In this document: positions 8,702-15,314 of the stretch, one piece after another
Numbering within the stretch: position 1 is the first letter of the stretch
How the letters are laid out: every line of letters starts with the position of its first letter
Assembly: GCA_002347285.1 (NCBI GenBank)
Contig: DDXW01000049.1
Span: 1 to 16,555 of the forward strand
Direction of reading: 5' to 3'
DNA: 16,555 nucleotides
Origin: Rhodocyclaceae bacterium UBA2250
GTDB lineage: Bacteria > Pseudomonadota > Gammaproteobacteria > Burkholderiales > Rhodocyclaceae
Notes under the pieces: model-generated
Databases searched by the model: none
Told to the model about the DNA's origin: nothing
Seen by the model: the letters and a program-made list of their open reading frames with translations, nothing else
Translations under genes and position numbers: made by a program

Positions 8702-10177
8702 ATGCTGAAGAACTTCCTGACGCCAGACCTCTATCCGGCCATGCCGGAGATCTTCCTGCTGGTGATGGCCTGCGTCATCCTGCTCGTGGATGCCTTCCTC
8801 GGCAAGGCGCAACGCTGGATCACCGGCGCGCTGACCCTGATCAGCCTGGTCGGCTGCGCGTTGATCACCTACCAGACGATGGACGGCCAGGTGGTGCTGA
8901 CCTTCAGCAACATGTTCGTCGACGACCTGCTCGGCGACTTCCTCAAGCTGCTGCTCTACCTCGCCGTGATCGTCGTGCTGATCTACAGCCGCGACTATCT
9001 CGTCGCGCGCCAGCTCGACAAGGGAGAGTTCTATCTGCTGGTGCTGTTCGCCACGCTCGGCATGATGGTGATGATCTCCGCCTCCCATTTCCTCACCATC
9101 TATCTCGGCCTCGAACTGCTGTCGCTGTCGCTGTACGCGCTGGTCGCGCTCGATCGCGACTCGCCACGGGCCGTCGAGGCGGCGATGAAGTATTTCGTGC
9201 TCGGCGCGCTGGCGTCCGGTCTGCTGCTCTACGGCATGTCGATGGTGTACGGCGCGACCGGCACGCTGGAGATCGGCGGCGTCGCCCAGGCCCTGCACCT
9301 CGGCGTGGCGAACAAGACCGTGCTCGTCTTCGGTCTCGTCTTCCTCGTCGCCGGCATCGCCTTCAAGCTCGGCGCGGTGCCGTTCCACATGTGGGTGCCG
9401 GACGTCTATCACGGCGCGCCGACGCCGATCACCCTGCTGATCGCCTCCGCCCCGAAGCTGGCCGCCTTCGCGATGGCCATGCGCATTCTCGTCTTCGGGC
9501 TGTTCGAACTGGCGCAGCACTGGCAGAGCATGCTGATGCTGCTGGCGGTGCTGTCGATTGCGGTCGGCAACCTGGCTGCCATCGCCCAGACCAACCTCAA
9601 GCGCATGCTCGCCTATTCGGCCATCTCCCACATGGGCTTCCTGCTGCTCGCGCTGATGAGCGGCGTGGTCGGACCGGACCGTCACTTCGCCCTGATCGCC
9701 TACACCTCGGCGATGTACTACGTCGTCGCCTACGTCATGATGTCGCTGGGCGCCTTCGGCGTGATCCTGCTGCTGTCGCGCGCCGGCTACGAGGCGGAGC
9801 ATCTCGACGACCTCAAGGGCCTCAACCAGCGCAGCCCGTGGTTCGCCGCCGTGATGCTGGCGCTGATGTTCTCGATGGCGGGCGTGCCGTTCTTCGTCGG
9901 CTTCTTCGCCAAGTTCTCCGTCCTGCTGGCCGTCATCGATGCCGGCTACATCGGCGTCGCCGTGTTCGCGGTGCTGTTCTCGCTGATCGGCGCCTTCTAC
10001 TATCTGCGCATCGTCAAGCTCATGTACTTCGATGCGCCGAGCGATGCCGCGCCGCTCGCGGCCAGCCCCGACATGCGCTTCCTGCTCTCCCTCAATGGAG
10101 TCGCGGTCGCCGCGTTCGGTCTCTTCCCCGACGCCCTGATGACGCTCTGCACCAGCGCGCTGCTGCGCTCGCTGTAA
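8702..10177 (+). CDS. nuoN: NADH-quinone oxidoreductase subunit N
   Basis: NuoN is the proximal antiporter-like pump of complex I and the last structural subunit of the operon. The product is 491 aa, close to the family length. The glutamate-containing helix YLGLELLSLSLYALVAL and the lysine K222 in FKLGAVPFHMWVPDVYHGAP are both present, as is the ISHMGFLLLAL segment. A purine-rich GAGAGAAG (8692-8699) precedes the ATG. The following gene begins 19 bases after the stop, so read-through transcription into it is likely; I see no terminator hairpin in that gap. Confidence 0.97.
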   Translation: MLKNFLTPDLYPAMPEIFLLVMACVILLVDAFLGKAQRWITGALTLISLVGCALITYQTMDGQVVLTFSNMFVDDLLGDFLKLLLYLAVIVVLIYSRDYLVARQLDKGEFYLLVLFATLGMMVMISASHFLTIYLGLELLSLSLYALVALDRDSPRAVEAAMKYFVLGALASGLLLYGMSMVYGATGTLEIGGVAQALHLGVANKTVLVFGLVFLVAGIAFKLGAVPFHMWVPDVYHGAPTPITLLIASAPKLAAFAMAMRILVFGLFELAQHWQSMLMLLAVLSIAVGNLAAIAQTNLKRMLAYSAISHMGFLLLALMSGVVGPDRHFALIAYTSAMYYVVAYVMMSLGAFGVILLLSRAGYEAEHLDDLKGLNQRSPWFAAVMLALMFSMAGVPFFVGFFAKFSVLLAVIDAGYIGVAVFAVLFSLIGAFYYLRIVKLMYFDAPSDAAPLAASPDMRFLLSLNGVAVAAFGLFPDALMTLCTSALLRSL

Positions 10178-10196
10178 CCGCGTCTGGCTGCACGCC

Positions 10197-10886
10197 GTGG
10201 CCGCTTCCCGGGTTCTCAAGGGCATCGCCGCTTTCGTCGCCATCGTCGGCGTGCTGCTCGCGCTGCCCCTGCTGCTGCCGGCGGACCGCGGCCCGCGCGA
10301 TGCCGCGCCCGATCACGGCCTGCCCTGGCAGATCGACCTGCTGCCCGACGGCGGCAGCCGGGTGTTCGGATTGCTGCCCGGTCGCAGCACGCTGGGCGAG
10401 GCGCGCCGGCTGTTCGGTCCGGAAGTCCAGGTCGCCCTGATCGTGGCTCCCGGGGAAACCGGTTCGCTCGAAGCCTACTATGAGACGCTAAGTGCCGGCT
10501 TCGTCACCGGCAAGATGATCCTCACGCTGGAAACGACGCTCGCGCAGCGCGAGCAGATGCTGCAGCGGGCGCGCAAGGCCGATTACATGGAGAGCACGAC
10601 GCGTCGTGTCGAGCTGGCGGAAGCCGATCTGCAGGCGGCCGACAATGCGGTGATCGGCGCGATCGCCTTCATTCCGACGGCCGCACTCGACGAGCAAATC
10701 GTCCTGCAACGCTTCGGCACGCCCGCGGAGCGCATCCGCAACAGCGAGCGTACCGAGCATTTTCTTTACCCGGAAAAGGGCCTGGATCTGCGGCTCGATG
10801 CCAAGGGCAAGGAGGTGCTGCAATACGTCGCACCGCGCGAGTTCGCCCGCCTGCGCGATCCGCTGCTGCCCGCCGGCAAGCCCTGA
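10197..10886 (+). CDS. Membrane-anchored protein of unknown function downstream of nuoN
   Basis: I do not recognise this 229-aa family. It starts with GTG at 10197 and has no obvious Shine-Dalgarno sequence. Residues of about 8-29 (VLKGIAAFVAIVGVLLALPLLLPA) form one hydrophobic segment after a basic start, which fits an uncleaved signal anchor or a signal peptide. The remainder is soluble and probably periplasmic. The stretches FGLLPGRSTLGEARRLFG and RFGTPAERI are similar in style to small outer-membrane-assembly or lipoprotein-like domains, but no lipobox cysteine is seen and I do not assign the family. Base composition matches the nuo genes, and spacing suggests it belongs to the same transcript. 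The region after nuoN often holds DUF2818 and NUDIX genes in betaproteobacteria; neither is here. Possible roles include complex I assembly or an unrelated envelope function. Confidence 0.72.
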   Translation: MAASRVLKGIAAFVAIVGVLLALPLLLPADRGPRDAAPDHGLPWQIDLLPDGGSRVFGLLPGRSTLGEARRLFGPEVQVALIVAPGETGSLEAYYETLSAGFVTGKMILTLETTLAQREQMLQRARKADYMESTTRRVELAEADLQAADNAVIGAIAFIPTAALDEQIVLQRFGTPAERIRNSERTEHFLYPEKGLDLRLDAKGKEVLQYVAPREFARLRDPLLPAGKP

Positions 10887-10898
10887 TCAGCCGCGTTC

Positions 10899-11195
10899 CT
10901 ACTGTCCTTCTTTTCCCGCCTCGCGCTGCGCCTCGTAGCTTGACAGGCTGACGCCGGCGCGCGCCAGGAATTCGCGCAGGTGCTTGATGTCCTGCCGTCC
11001 GAAGACGCTGCCTTGATGGGGATGGTGCAGGAAATACTCCTGCCGGTTCAGCACGACGCGGAATCGTGCGCCATGGACGGGTTCCACTGTCGCGCCGAGA
11101 TGGTGGAGCAGGGATTCGATTTCGCGCCAGTGGATGTTGGCGCTGGCCTGTTCTTGAAACAGGCTGCGCAGCAGATGCAGGTGCTTGTGGCTCAT
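10899..11195 (-). CDS. HicA-family toxin-like protein, no HicB partner visible
   Basis: This 98-aa protein resembles the HicA (mRNA interferase, YcfA-like) fold. It has an N-terminal helix, the segment IHWREIESLLHHLGATVEP, a beta strand pair around RFRVVLN and YFLHHPH, and a closing helix IKHLREFLARAGV. Typical HicA toxins carry a GSHH-type motif with a catalytic histidine. Here the same place reads HGARF (residues 41-45), so catalytic activity is doubtful. No HicB antitoxin gene is adjacent. The ATG is preceded by AGGAGA at 11201-11206, which begins at the last base of the tRNA CCA end, so in the uninterrupted chromosome the gene would sit directly behind tRNA-Ser(UGA). It converges with the unknown gene 10197-10886, with only 12 bases between the stops. 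Confidence 0.7.
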   Translation of the reverse strand: MSHKHLHLLRSLFQEQASANIHWREIESLLHHLGATVEPVHGARFRVVLNRQEYFLHHPHQGSVFGRQDIKHLREFLARAGVSLSSYEAQREAGKEGQ

Positions 11196-11205
11196 GGCGA
11201 TCTCC

Positions 11206-11263
11206 TGGCGGAGGCGGTGAGATTCGAACTCACGAACGCCTTGCGACGTTGCCGGTTTTCAAG
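11206..11263 (-). tRNA. 3' part of tRNA-Ser(UGA), truncated at the anticodon loop; attachment-site remnant
   Basis: Read on the minus strand, this starts CTTGAAAACCGG: anticodon loop CTTGAAA with anticodon TGA at 11259-11261, then the 3' anticodon stem ACCGG. A long variable arm follows (ACGTC-GCAA-GGCGT, one G-U pair), then a T arm with a 5-bp stem (GTGAG/CTCAC) and TTCGAAT loop, and the acceptor strand CGCCTCC with discriminator G and encoded CCA. A long variable arm with UGA anticodon identifies a serine tRNA. An intact gene would need CCGGT just 5' of the loop, but the bases there read GTAAAA, and no D arm or GGAGGCG acceptor strand follows. The break is what tyrosine-recombinase insertion into a tRNA 3' end leaves behind, so this stretch is probably the copy of the attachment core left on the chromosomal side. 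Confidence 0.88.
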
Positions 11264-11285
11264 TTTTACGGAGGCTGCTTGTACC

Positions 11286-11374
11286 TAGCTTTCCGCTACT
11301 TTGTTTAGCCCGCCGCGCCTTTGCAAAACAACGACTTATCGCCGTTGCATGTTTTGTGTAGCTTGTCGTAACTT
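11286..11374 (+). repeat. Imperfect 16-base direct repeats between att core and integrase gene
   Basis: Two related 16-mers, TAGCTTTCCGCTACTT at 11286-11301 and TAGCTTGTCGTAACTT at 11359-11374, share the pattern TAGCTTnnCGnnACTT and lie 73 bases apart, close to seven helical turns. They flank AT-rich DNA between the attachment core and the integrase start. Location and spacing would suit arm-type sites for the integrase N-terminal domain, or excisionase sites. This is inference from position only. A second short pair, GCTAAA at 11385-11390 and 11396-11401 (11-base period), lies just before the integrase ribosome binding site. Confidence 0.4.
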
Positions 11375-11422
11375 ACCCTAGATTGCTAAACATACGCTAA
11401 AACAGCGTCTAGGAGAAGGGTA

Positions 11423-12706
11423 ATGGCGAAGCTAACGAAGACTTTCATTGACAAGGTGCAACCGCCCGCCGAGGGGTACGCGATTCACTGGGACGACTCG
11501 CTCAAGGGTTACGGGCTACGGGTCACCGCTGCGGGCAAGCGCGTGTTCGTCGCGCAAGGTCGCGTCAGGGGTAAGGCGGTCTGTGCCACCCTTGGCCCCT
11601 TCGGTCAGCTCACCGAGTACGAGGCACGCGAGAAGGCGCGGAAGGTGCTGCAAGGTATGCGCGAGGGCATTGACCCGCGCGACGTGAAGAAGGCGGACGA
11701 AGCAGCCAAGGTGACGCTGCGACAGGTCGCTGACGCTTACATGGCGCGTCCGGGCAAGTTGAAGGACAGCAGCAAGAGCGAGATTGAGCGGCATGTGACC
11801 ACGACCTTCAAGGCGTGGGAACACAAGCCCGTCGCCGGTATTACCGAGGACGACTGCCGCAAGCGTTACCGCGAGATGCTGACGAAGGGGCTACGCGGCG
11901 ACCGTGACGGCGGTTCGCCGGGGCAAGCCAATCAGGCGTTCAGCGTGTTGCGCGCCCTCATCAACTATGCCGGTCGGCAGTACAAGAAGCACGACGGCAC
12001 GCCGCTGGTGCTGCACAACCCGGTCACGGCACTGAAAGACGATTGGGTCGAACTGAAACCGCGCACCAGCCGCATCCCCGATAACAAGGTCGGAGCAGTA
12101 TGGAACATGCTTTCACAGGCACGCGCCAACGCCTACAACCGCGATACGTGGTCAAGCATCGACCTCGTTATGTTCCTGATACTGACCGGGGCGCGCATCG
12201 GTGAAGCATCCGCGCTGACGTGGGACAGGGTCAGCATTGACGACAACGACCCGGCAAACTGCTGGTGGCACATACCCGATCCGAAGAACAGGAACCCGGT
12301 GTATCTGCCGCTGTCGTCTCAGGCGGTTGAACTGCTCAAGACGCGCCAGCGCATCAAGGACAACCCGCATGTCTTTCCGTCCTGGGGTGATACCGGCCAC
12401 ATCAAAGACCCGCGCGACACGATGAAGAATGTCAGTGAAGTTGCAGGCACCAAGATCACGCCTCACGACCTCCGCCGAACGATGACCACAATTGGTATCG
12501 CCAACTGCGGGATCGATTTTTATAAGGTAGAACTTCTCACGAACCACATTCCGAACGGCAACGTGACGGCGCGGCACTACCTTGAAACATCACGCCTGCA
12601 ATATCTCCAGCCCGAAGCGCAGCGCATCGCGGATTGGATAGAGAAGCAATCGAAGATTGCCGAGGCTGTTGCATCGGGTGAAAACGTGGTCCCGCTTCGT
12701 GCTTGA
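11423..12706 (+). CDS. int: Tyrosine recombinase (integrase), DUF4102/P4-type
   Basis: This 427-aa integrase would catalyse insertion and excision of the element at tRNA-Ser. The N-terminus (residues of about 5-90, with DDSLKGYGLRVTAAGKRVFV and YEAREKARKVLQGMREGIDP) is the DUF4102-type arm-binding domain. Residues of about 95-195 form the core-binding domain. The catalytic domain has R258 (LTGARIGEA), K288, H348 and R351 (PHDLRRT), H375 (TNHIPNGNV) and the nucleophile Y386 (RHYLE), so the catalytic set is complete. A strong AGGAG at 11411-11415 lies seven bases before the ATG. It reads away from the truncated tRNA. Codon use is less GC-biased than in the nuo genes. I see no convincing terminator after the stop. 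Confidence 0.95.
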   Translation: MAKLTKTFIDKVQPPAEGYAIHWDDSLKGYGLRVTAAGKRVFVAQGRVRGKAVCATLGPFGQLTEYEAREKARKVLQGMREGIDPRDVKKADEAAKVTLRQVADAYMARPGKLKDSSKSEIERHVTTTFKAWEHKPVAGITEDDCRKRYREMLTKGLRGDRDGGSPGQANQAFSVLRALINYAGRQYKKHDGTPLVLHNPVTALKDDWVELKPRTSRIPDNKVGAVWNMLSQARANAYNRDTWSSIDLVMFLILTGARIGEASALTWDRVSIDDNDPANCWWHIPDPKNRNPVYLPLSSQAVELLKTRQRIKDNPHVFPSWGDTGHIKDPRDTMKNVSEVAGTKITPHDLRRTMTTIGIANCGIDFYKVELLTNHIPNGNVTARHYLETSRLQYLQPEAQRIADWIEKQSKIAEAVASGENVVPLRA

Positions 12707-12746
12707 TTTTCGGGCTTGCCCAGAAATATCTAATTAAAACATCACG

Positions 12747-12775
12747 TTGCAAAGGATGCACAAGCTCAGTAAAGT
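12747..12775 (+). promoter_or_regulatory. Candidate sigma-70 promoter for the structured leader and HTH gene
   Basis: TTGCAA at 12747-12752 and TAAAGT at 12770-12775 are separated by exactly 17 bases; each matches its consensus hexamer at four of six positions. It lies in an AT-rich stretch 41 bases after the integrase stop and would start RNA near 12782. That RNA would begin with the stem-loop-rich segment described next and continue into the helix-turn-helix gene. The call is by eye only. Confidence 0.45.
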
Positions 12776-12781
12776 AGCAGC

Positions 12782-12974
12782 CAACATACCTCGCTATCCG
12801 TTACGTGTGCAATGCACGGGGCGGGACTCTTTGACGAGAGCATCCAGCGGTCGCTTCATGGGTTGGACGGCTGGACACTGAAATCACTGCATGGGCAGTG
12901 CGTCACCGCAGGTGCGGTGCAGCGGGGGAAACGTCGCATCTGGAAACAGGGCGCGTATTCGGAACGCACAACCC
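12782..12974 (+). ncRNA. Candidate structured leader RNA with a run of stem-loops
   Basis: This gap holds a series of inverted repeats. GTGC/GCAC lie around 12807-12817. CTCT-TTGACG-AGAG spans 12827-12840 and extends as GGA/TCC. TCCAGC 12843-12848 can pair with GCTGGA 12870-12875. CACTGC-ATGG-GCAGTG is at 12885-12900 and CACCGC-AGGT-GCGGTG at 12904-12919, two look-alike hairpins three bases apart. At 12935-12953 a 7-bp stem with one bulged A closes a GAAA tetraloop. CACTG at 12876-12880 could also pair with 12896-12900, giving an alternative fold. The region is GC-richer than the promoter before it and no convincing protein is encoded. It may be a regulatory leader, a separate small RNA or an origin-type DNA structure. 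It matches no RNA family I can name. Confidence 0.4.
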
Positions 12975-13283
12975 ATGAACTTCGATACCCTGTCCTTCGA
13001 GCAGCTTTGCGAGCTGTTCAACTACACCCCGAAGAACCGCCCCCTGAGCAGCCGCGAGGCTGCGGAGATTCTGCACTTCCAGCCCAATACGCTTGAGCAG
13101 AAGCGCCTAGCGGGCACTGGTCCCCGCTACTTCCAGCCTGAGGGCTGCCGCCGCGTCTATTACTCCGAACGCGACGTTCTTTTCTGGCTCGCCTCCGGCG
13201 CACGCACCAGCACCAGCCAGCGCCCCGACCACGTTGCACTGACCCGCGCGCCGTGGCTGCCCGCCGAACAGCAAACCTCATAA
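12975..13283 (+). CDS. Small helix-turn-helix protein, excisionase/AlpA-like
   Basis: The likely product is 102 aa, starting at ATG 12975 (MNFDTLSFEQLCELFNYTPK). Residues of about 24-73 follow the HTH_17/MerR-like pattern of excisionases: PLSSREAAEIL (first helices), PNTLEQKRLAGTGPRYF (recognition helix and turn), then RRVYYSERDVLFWLASG (wing and last helix). The C-terminal 25 residues are polar and probably flexible. In integrative elements such proteins bend DNA at the attachment site for excision or activate integrase transcription. An in-frame upstream start at 12891 would extend it into the stem-loop region with a non-conserved leader and is unlikely. The Shine-Dalgarno sequence before 12975 is weak, and the gene lies between integrase and the DUF3987 ATPase, the usual place for such a factor. 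Confidence 0.82.
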   Translation: MNFDTLSFEQLCELFNYTPKNRPLSSREAAEILHFQPNTLEQKRLAGTGPRYFQPEGCRRVYYSERDVLFWLASGARTSTSQRPDHVALTRAPWLPAEQQTS

Positions 13284-13418
13284 CTGGCAGTCGTGCATGC
13301 GCAAACAGAACGCAACCAAGGCATGCGCGCCTGTTGGGCTTGTGCCGTCTAGCCCACTTGCAGCCAATCAAGAAAAAAGCCGTCGGGTCAGGACGGCTTT
13401 GAAGAGAGGAAACGACTG
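13284..13418 (+). promoter_or_regulatory. Leader before the DUF3987 gene with two competing hairpins
   Basis: TGGGCT 13335-13340 pairs with AGCCCA 13351-13356. A second, stronger hairpin has AAGCCGTC 13377-13384 pairing perfectly with GACGGCTT 13392-13399. The loop of the first contains GCCGTC (13344-13349), a duplicate of the left arm of the second, so it could pair with GACGGC 13392-13397 instead. That is an attenuator-like, mutually exclusive arrangement just upstream of the ribosome binding site (GAGAGGAAA, 13404-13412). The second hairpin has six A residues on its left (13373-13378), so on the minus strand it looks like an intrinsic terminator, whereas the plus-strand T run is only three. 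GCATGCGC occurs twice, at 13295-13302 and 13321-13328. Confidence 0.4.
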
Positions 13419-14921
13419 ATGGACGAACACACTGTAGGACATGCCGGTTCAGGCATGTTGGATAACTCGCAGGATGATCTAAATGCAGAACTTGCGCATT
13501 GGACAGAGGTGGAGGCCGACGCTGTACGGGAATTCCACGCTCGCCAAGGGGGTAGCACTGGCGCGGTGCAGATCATGGCCCCAGCCGCCGCGCAGCCGCC
13601 CGCGCCTCCCTTTGGGTGGCCGCCCGGTGTAGCAGGCAGGCTTGCTCGGTGCCTGTACTTCGGAAGTTACTCCCCGGTGCCAGAGGTTGCAGTGACAGCA
13701 ACGGTTGCTCTTCTCGCCGGAGTGTGCGGGCGAGCCTACCGCACCTACACCGATATGGACTTGGCGCTTTACATCATCCTTGTGGCGCAAAGCGGTATCG
13801 GGAAGGATGCAATTCACTCAGGGATTCCCACATTGTTGCGAATGGGCGAGGTGCCGCAGGCAGCGCTGTTCCTTCGTGCCACAGACTTTGTGAGTGGAGA
13901 AGCGCTACATAAGAGTCTCTTGGAATCACCGGGGTTCCTCAACCTGCAAGGGGAGTTCGGGCGGAAGCTCAAGCGCATGTCAAACCCGACCGATACGCCA
14001 ATGCAGCAGTTCCGCACGTTGATGACGAATGCTTACGGCAAGCAGTTTCTGGAGGGGAAGACCTATAGCAACGCTGATAAGAACATGCTCGGGGTTGAAT
14101 GGCCCGCGCTGTCCTTCCTCGGTGAAACCACCCCCGGCACCTTTCTTCAGTGCCTGACCCCGGACATGATGGAGGACGGTTTTATGTCGCGCTTCCTCGT
14201 CGTCTCGTACAAAGGCATCAAGCCTGAGCCGAACGAGGTTCGGGTCTATGACCTCGCACCCAATGATCTGGCGGCACTGAAAGGACTACTGTTTCAGGCG
14301 GTGAAGTATCAAAGCCCAATCAACACGCCGCCCGCGTGCGTGGTTAATCCTACGCCAGACGCCTACGACAAGCTCAAGCGGTTTGAATTGCAGTGCAATG
14401 AAAGCCTGAACGCGACCGACGACGAAGCAGAGCGGCAGGTCTGGAACCGCGCGCCCCTCAAGGCCATGAAGATTGCATGCTTGCTTGCGGTGGCTGATAA
14501 CTTTGCTGTGCCTACGGTCAATATCGGGCACGTCGCGTGGGCGCTGAGTCTTGTACGGGCGGACATCGATGTATTCCAATCACGCCAAAAGAGCGGCGAC
14601 ATTGGCACCGATGACCACGCACGGTTCATGAAGATGGTGGCGATCCTGCGTGACTACCTGACGAACCCGGTCAAAGCGAGCTACAAGGTGCCTGCGGAAA
14701 TGCAGGAGAAAGGCATCATTCCCCATTCGTATATTCAGATTCGCATCGGCAAGAACTTAGCCTGCTTCAACAGCTACCGGCAGGGGCAAAAGATGGCGAT
14801 TGACCACACCATCCGCAGCCTCATGGACGGCGGGTACTTGATGGACGCGGATAAGCTCAAGATAGCCGAGGCGTATAACTACCATGGGCGAGCGTACAGA
14901 ATCTTGCGTCTGCCGAACTGA
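13419..14921 (+). CDS. DUF3987-family ATPase (helicase/primase-like)
   Basis: This 500-aa protein resembles the DUF3987 family, P-loop proteins found in phages, satellites and plasmids, often linked with primase domains and thought to act in replication. Visible motifs are a P-loop-like AQSGIGKDAIHSG (123-135), an acidic strand end LNLQGEFG (174-181, possible Walker B with E179), a sensor-like FLGETTPGTF (233-242), and DGFMSRFLVV (253-262) with a candidate arginine finger R258. The first 65 residues are polar and Pro/Ala-rich. The C-terminus (about 455-500) looks like a winged helix. No toprim or archaeo-eukaryotic primase domain is present, so it would need a separate primase or act only as a helicase. 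The P-loop has D at the position usually S/T (GKD), which may lower nucleotide binding. Start ATG 13419 has a good ribosome binding site. Confidence 0.78.
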   Translation: MDEHTVGHAGSGMLDNSQDDLNAELAHWTEVEADAVREFHARQGGSTGAVQIMAPAAAQPPAPPFGWPPGVAGRLARCLYFGSYSPVPEVAVTATVALLAGVCGRAYRTYTDMDLALYIILVAQSGIGKDAIHSGIPTLLRMGEVPQAALFLRATDFVSGEALHKSLLESPGFLNLQGEFGRKLKRMSNPTDTPMQQFRTLMTNAYGKQFLEGKTYSNADKNMLGVEWPALSFLGETTPGTFLQCLTPDMMEDGFMSRFLVVSYKGIKPEPNEVRVYDLAPNDLAALKGLLFQAVKYQSPINTPPACVVNPTPDAYDKLKRFELQCNESLNATDDEAERQVWNRAPLKAMKIACLLAVADNFAVPTVNIGHVAWALSLVRADIDVFQSRQKSGDIGTDDHARFMKMVAILRDYLTNPVKASYKVPAEMQEKGIIPHSYIQIRIGKNLACFNSYRQGQKMAIDHTIRSLMDGGYLMDADKLKIAEAYNYHGRAYRILRLPN

Positions 14922-14926
14922 TGTGG

Positions 14927-14956
14927 CCCGGTCATTAAATTAATGGCCGGGTATTT
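14927..14956 (+). terminator. Hairpin just after the DUF3987 gene, probable terminator
   Basis: CCCGGTCATTAA (14927-14938) and TTAATGGCCGGG (14940-14951) form a 12-bp inverted repeat around one base, with one G-U pair; as RNA the inner A-T pairs would open into a loop. It starts five bases after the stop codon. The tail TATTT is short and followed by CCCC, so termination may be incomplete. The same element would act in both directions poorly. Confidence 0.55.
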
Positions 14957-15314
14957 CCCCGACACCCCTTGTGCAGCAAGCAGTTAGTAAGGAAATTAAT
15001 CTTTTAATGCTTTAATCAGTACCCCCTAGCAAATGTCACTTTTTACTATGGGTGGGCGACCAATAAATCATTAAAGCTGCATCCGTTCAGTCCGAACGCC
15101 AAACAAGGAATACGGCGGTCGGCAGCAAGCAAGCCCAGCAGGCGCTTCAATGTCACCAGCATGTGGTCAGCTCGCTCTAGCCTATTCGTAGCGACCGCGC
15201 CCCCATCCACGTAAAAGCCACAGCAAGCTGCCTTGCACGTTGCCGCCAATACCCCACACCGAGCAGCCCGTGATCGCGGCCTACGCGGCCCGTGCGTGGC
15301 CCCAGCCGTACCGG
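14957..15314. other. Gap without a convincing gene
   Basis: This stretch separates the DUF3987 gene from a convergent minus-strand gene. The left third is AT-rich and holds the 8-base repeats listed separately. The right part is GC-rich, with a direct repeat CGCGGCC at 15275-15281 and 15284-15290 and a strong hairpin that runs into the next gene. A 95-codon minus-strand reading frame spans 15046-15333, but its Cys/Arg-rich first half and lack of any recognisable motif make it a weak gene candidate. Confidence 0.5.
14995..15018 (+). repeat. Three tandem 8-base AT-rich repeats
   Basis: ATTAATCT, TTTAATGC and TTTAATCA follow one another with an exact 8-base period, each containing TTAAT at 14996, 15004 and 15012. 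The same core is also found in the terminator-like hairpin at 14935-14945. The array lies in the AT-rich gap after the ATPase gene. It might be protein binding sites or a melting region of a replication origin; the repeats are short, so chance is possible. Confidence 0.4.

Noticed and set aside
7223..10243. Very long minus-strand open frame (about 1000 codons) opposite nuoM and nuoN
   Set aside because: It is the low-stop antisense of GC-rich codons; the product is a Gln/Glu/Arg/His-rich string with no domain. The same applies to the long antisense frames opposite nuoG (291-2528), nuoG-nuoJ (2336-4855) and nuoL (5009-7138).
11066..11308. Small plus-strand frame containing GGGEIRTHE
   Set aside because: This peptide is the well-known artefact of translating the antisense of a tRNA-Ser 3' end; the tRNA explains the sequence.
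12712..12721. GGGC-TT-GCCC after the integrase stop as a terminator
   Set aside because: Four base pairs with a two-base loop cannot form a stable hairpin, and no T run follows.
12812..13096. 94-codon plus-strand frame starting in the stem-loop region
   Set aside because: Its second half is an out-of-frame copy of the HTH gene and its first half is explained by the inverted repeats; no ribosome binding site or motif.
14995..15018. CRISPR array or toxin-antitoxin locus in the accessory part
   Set aside because: The only tandem repeats are three 8-base units without spacers, no cas gene is present, and no antitoxin-like partner lies near the HicA-like gene.
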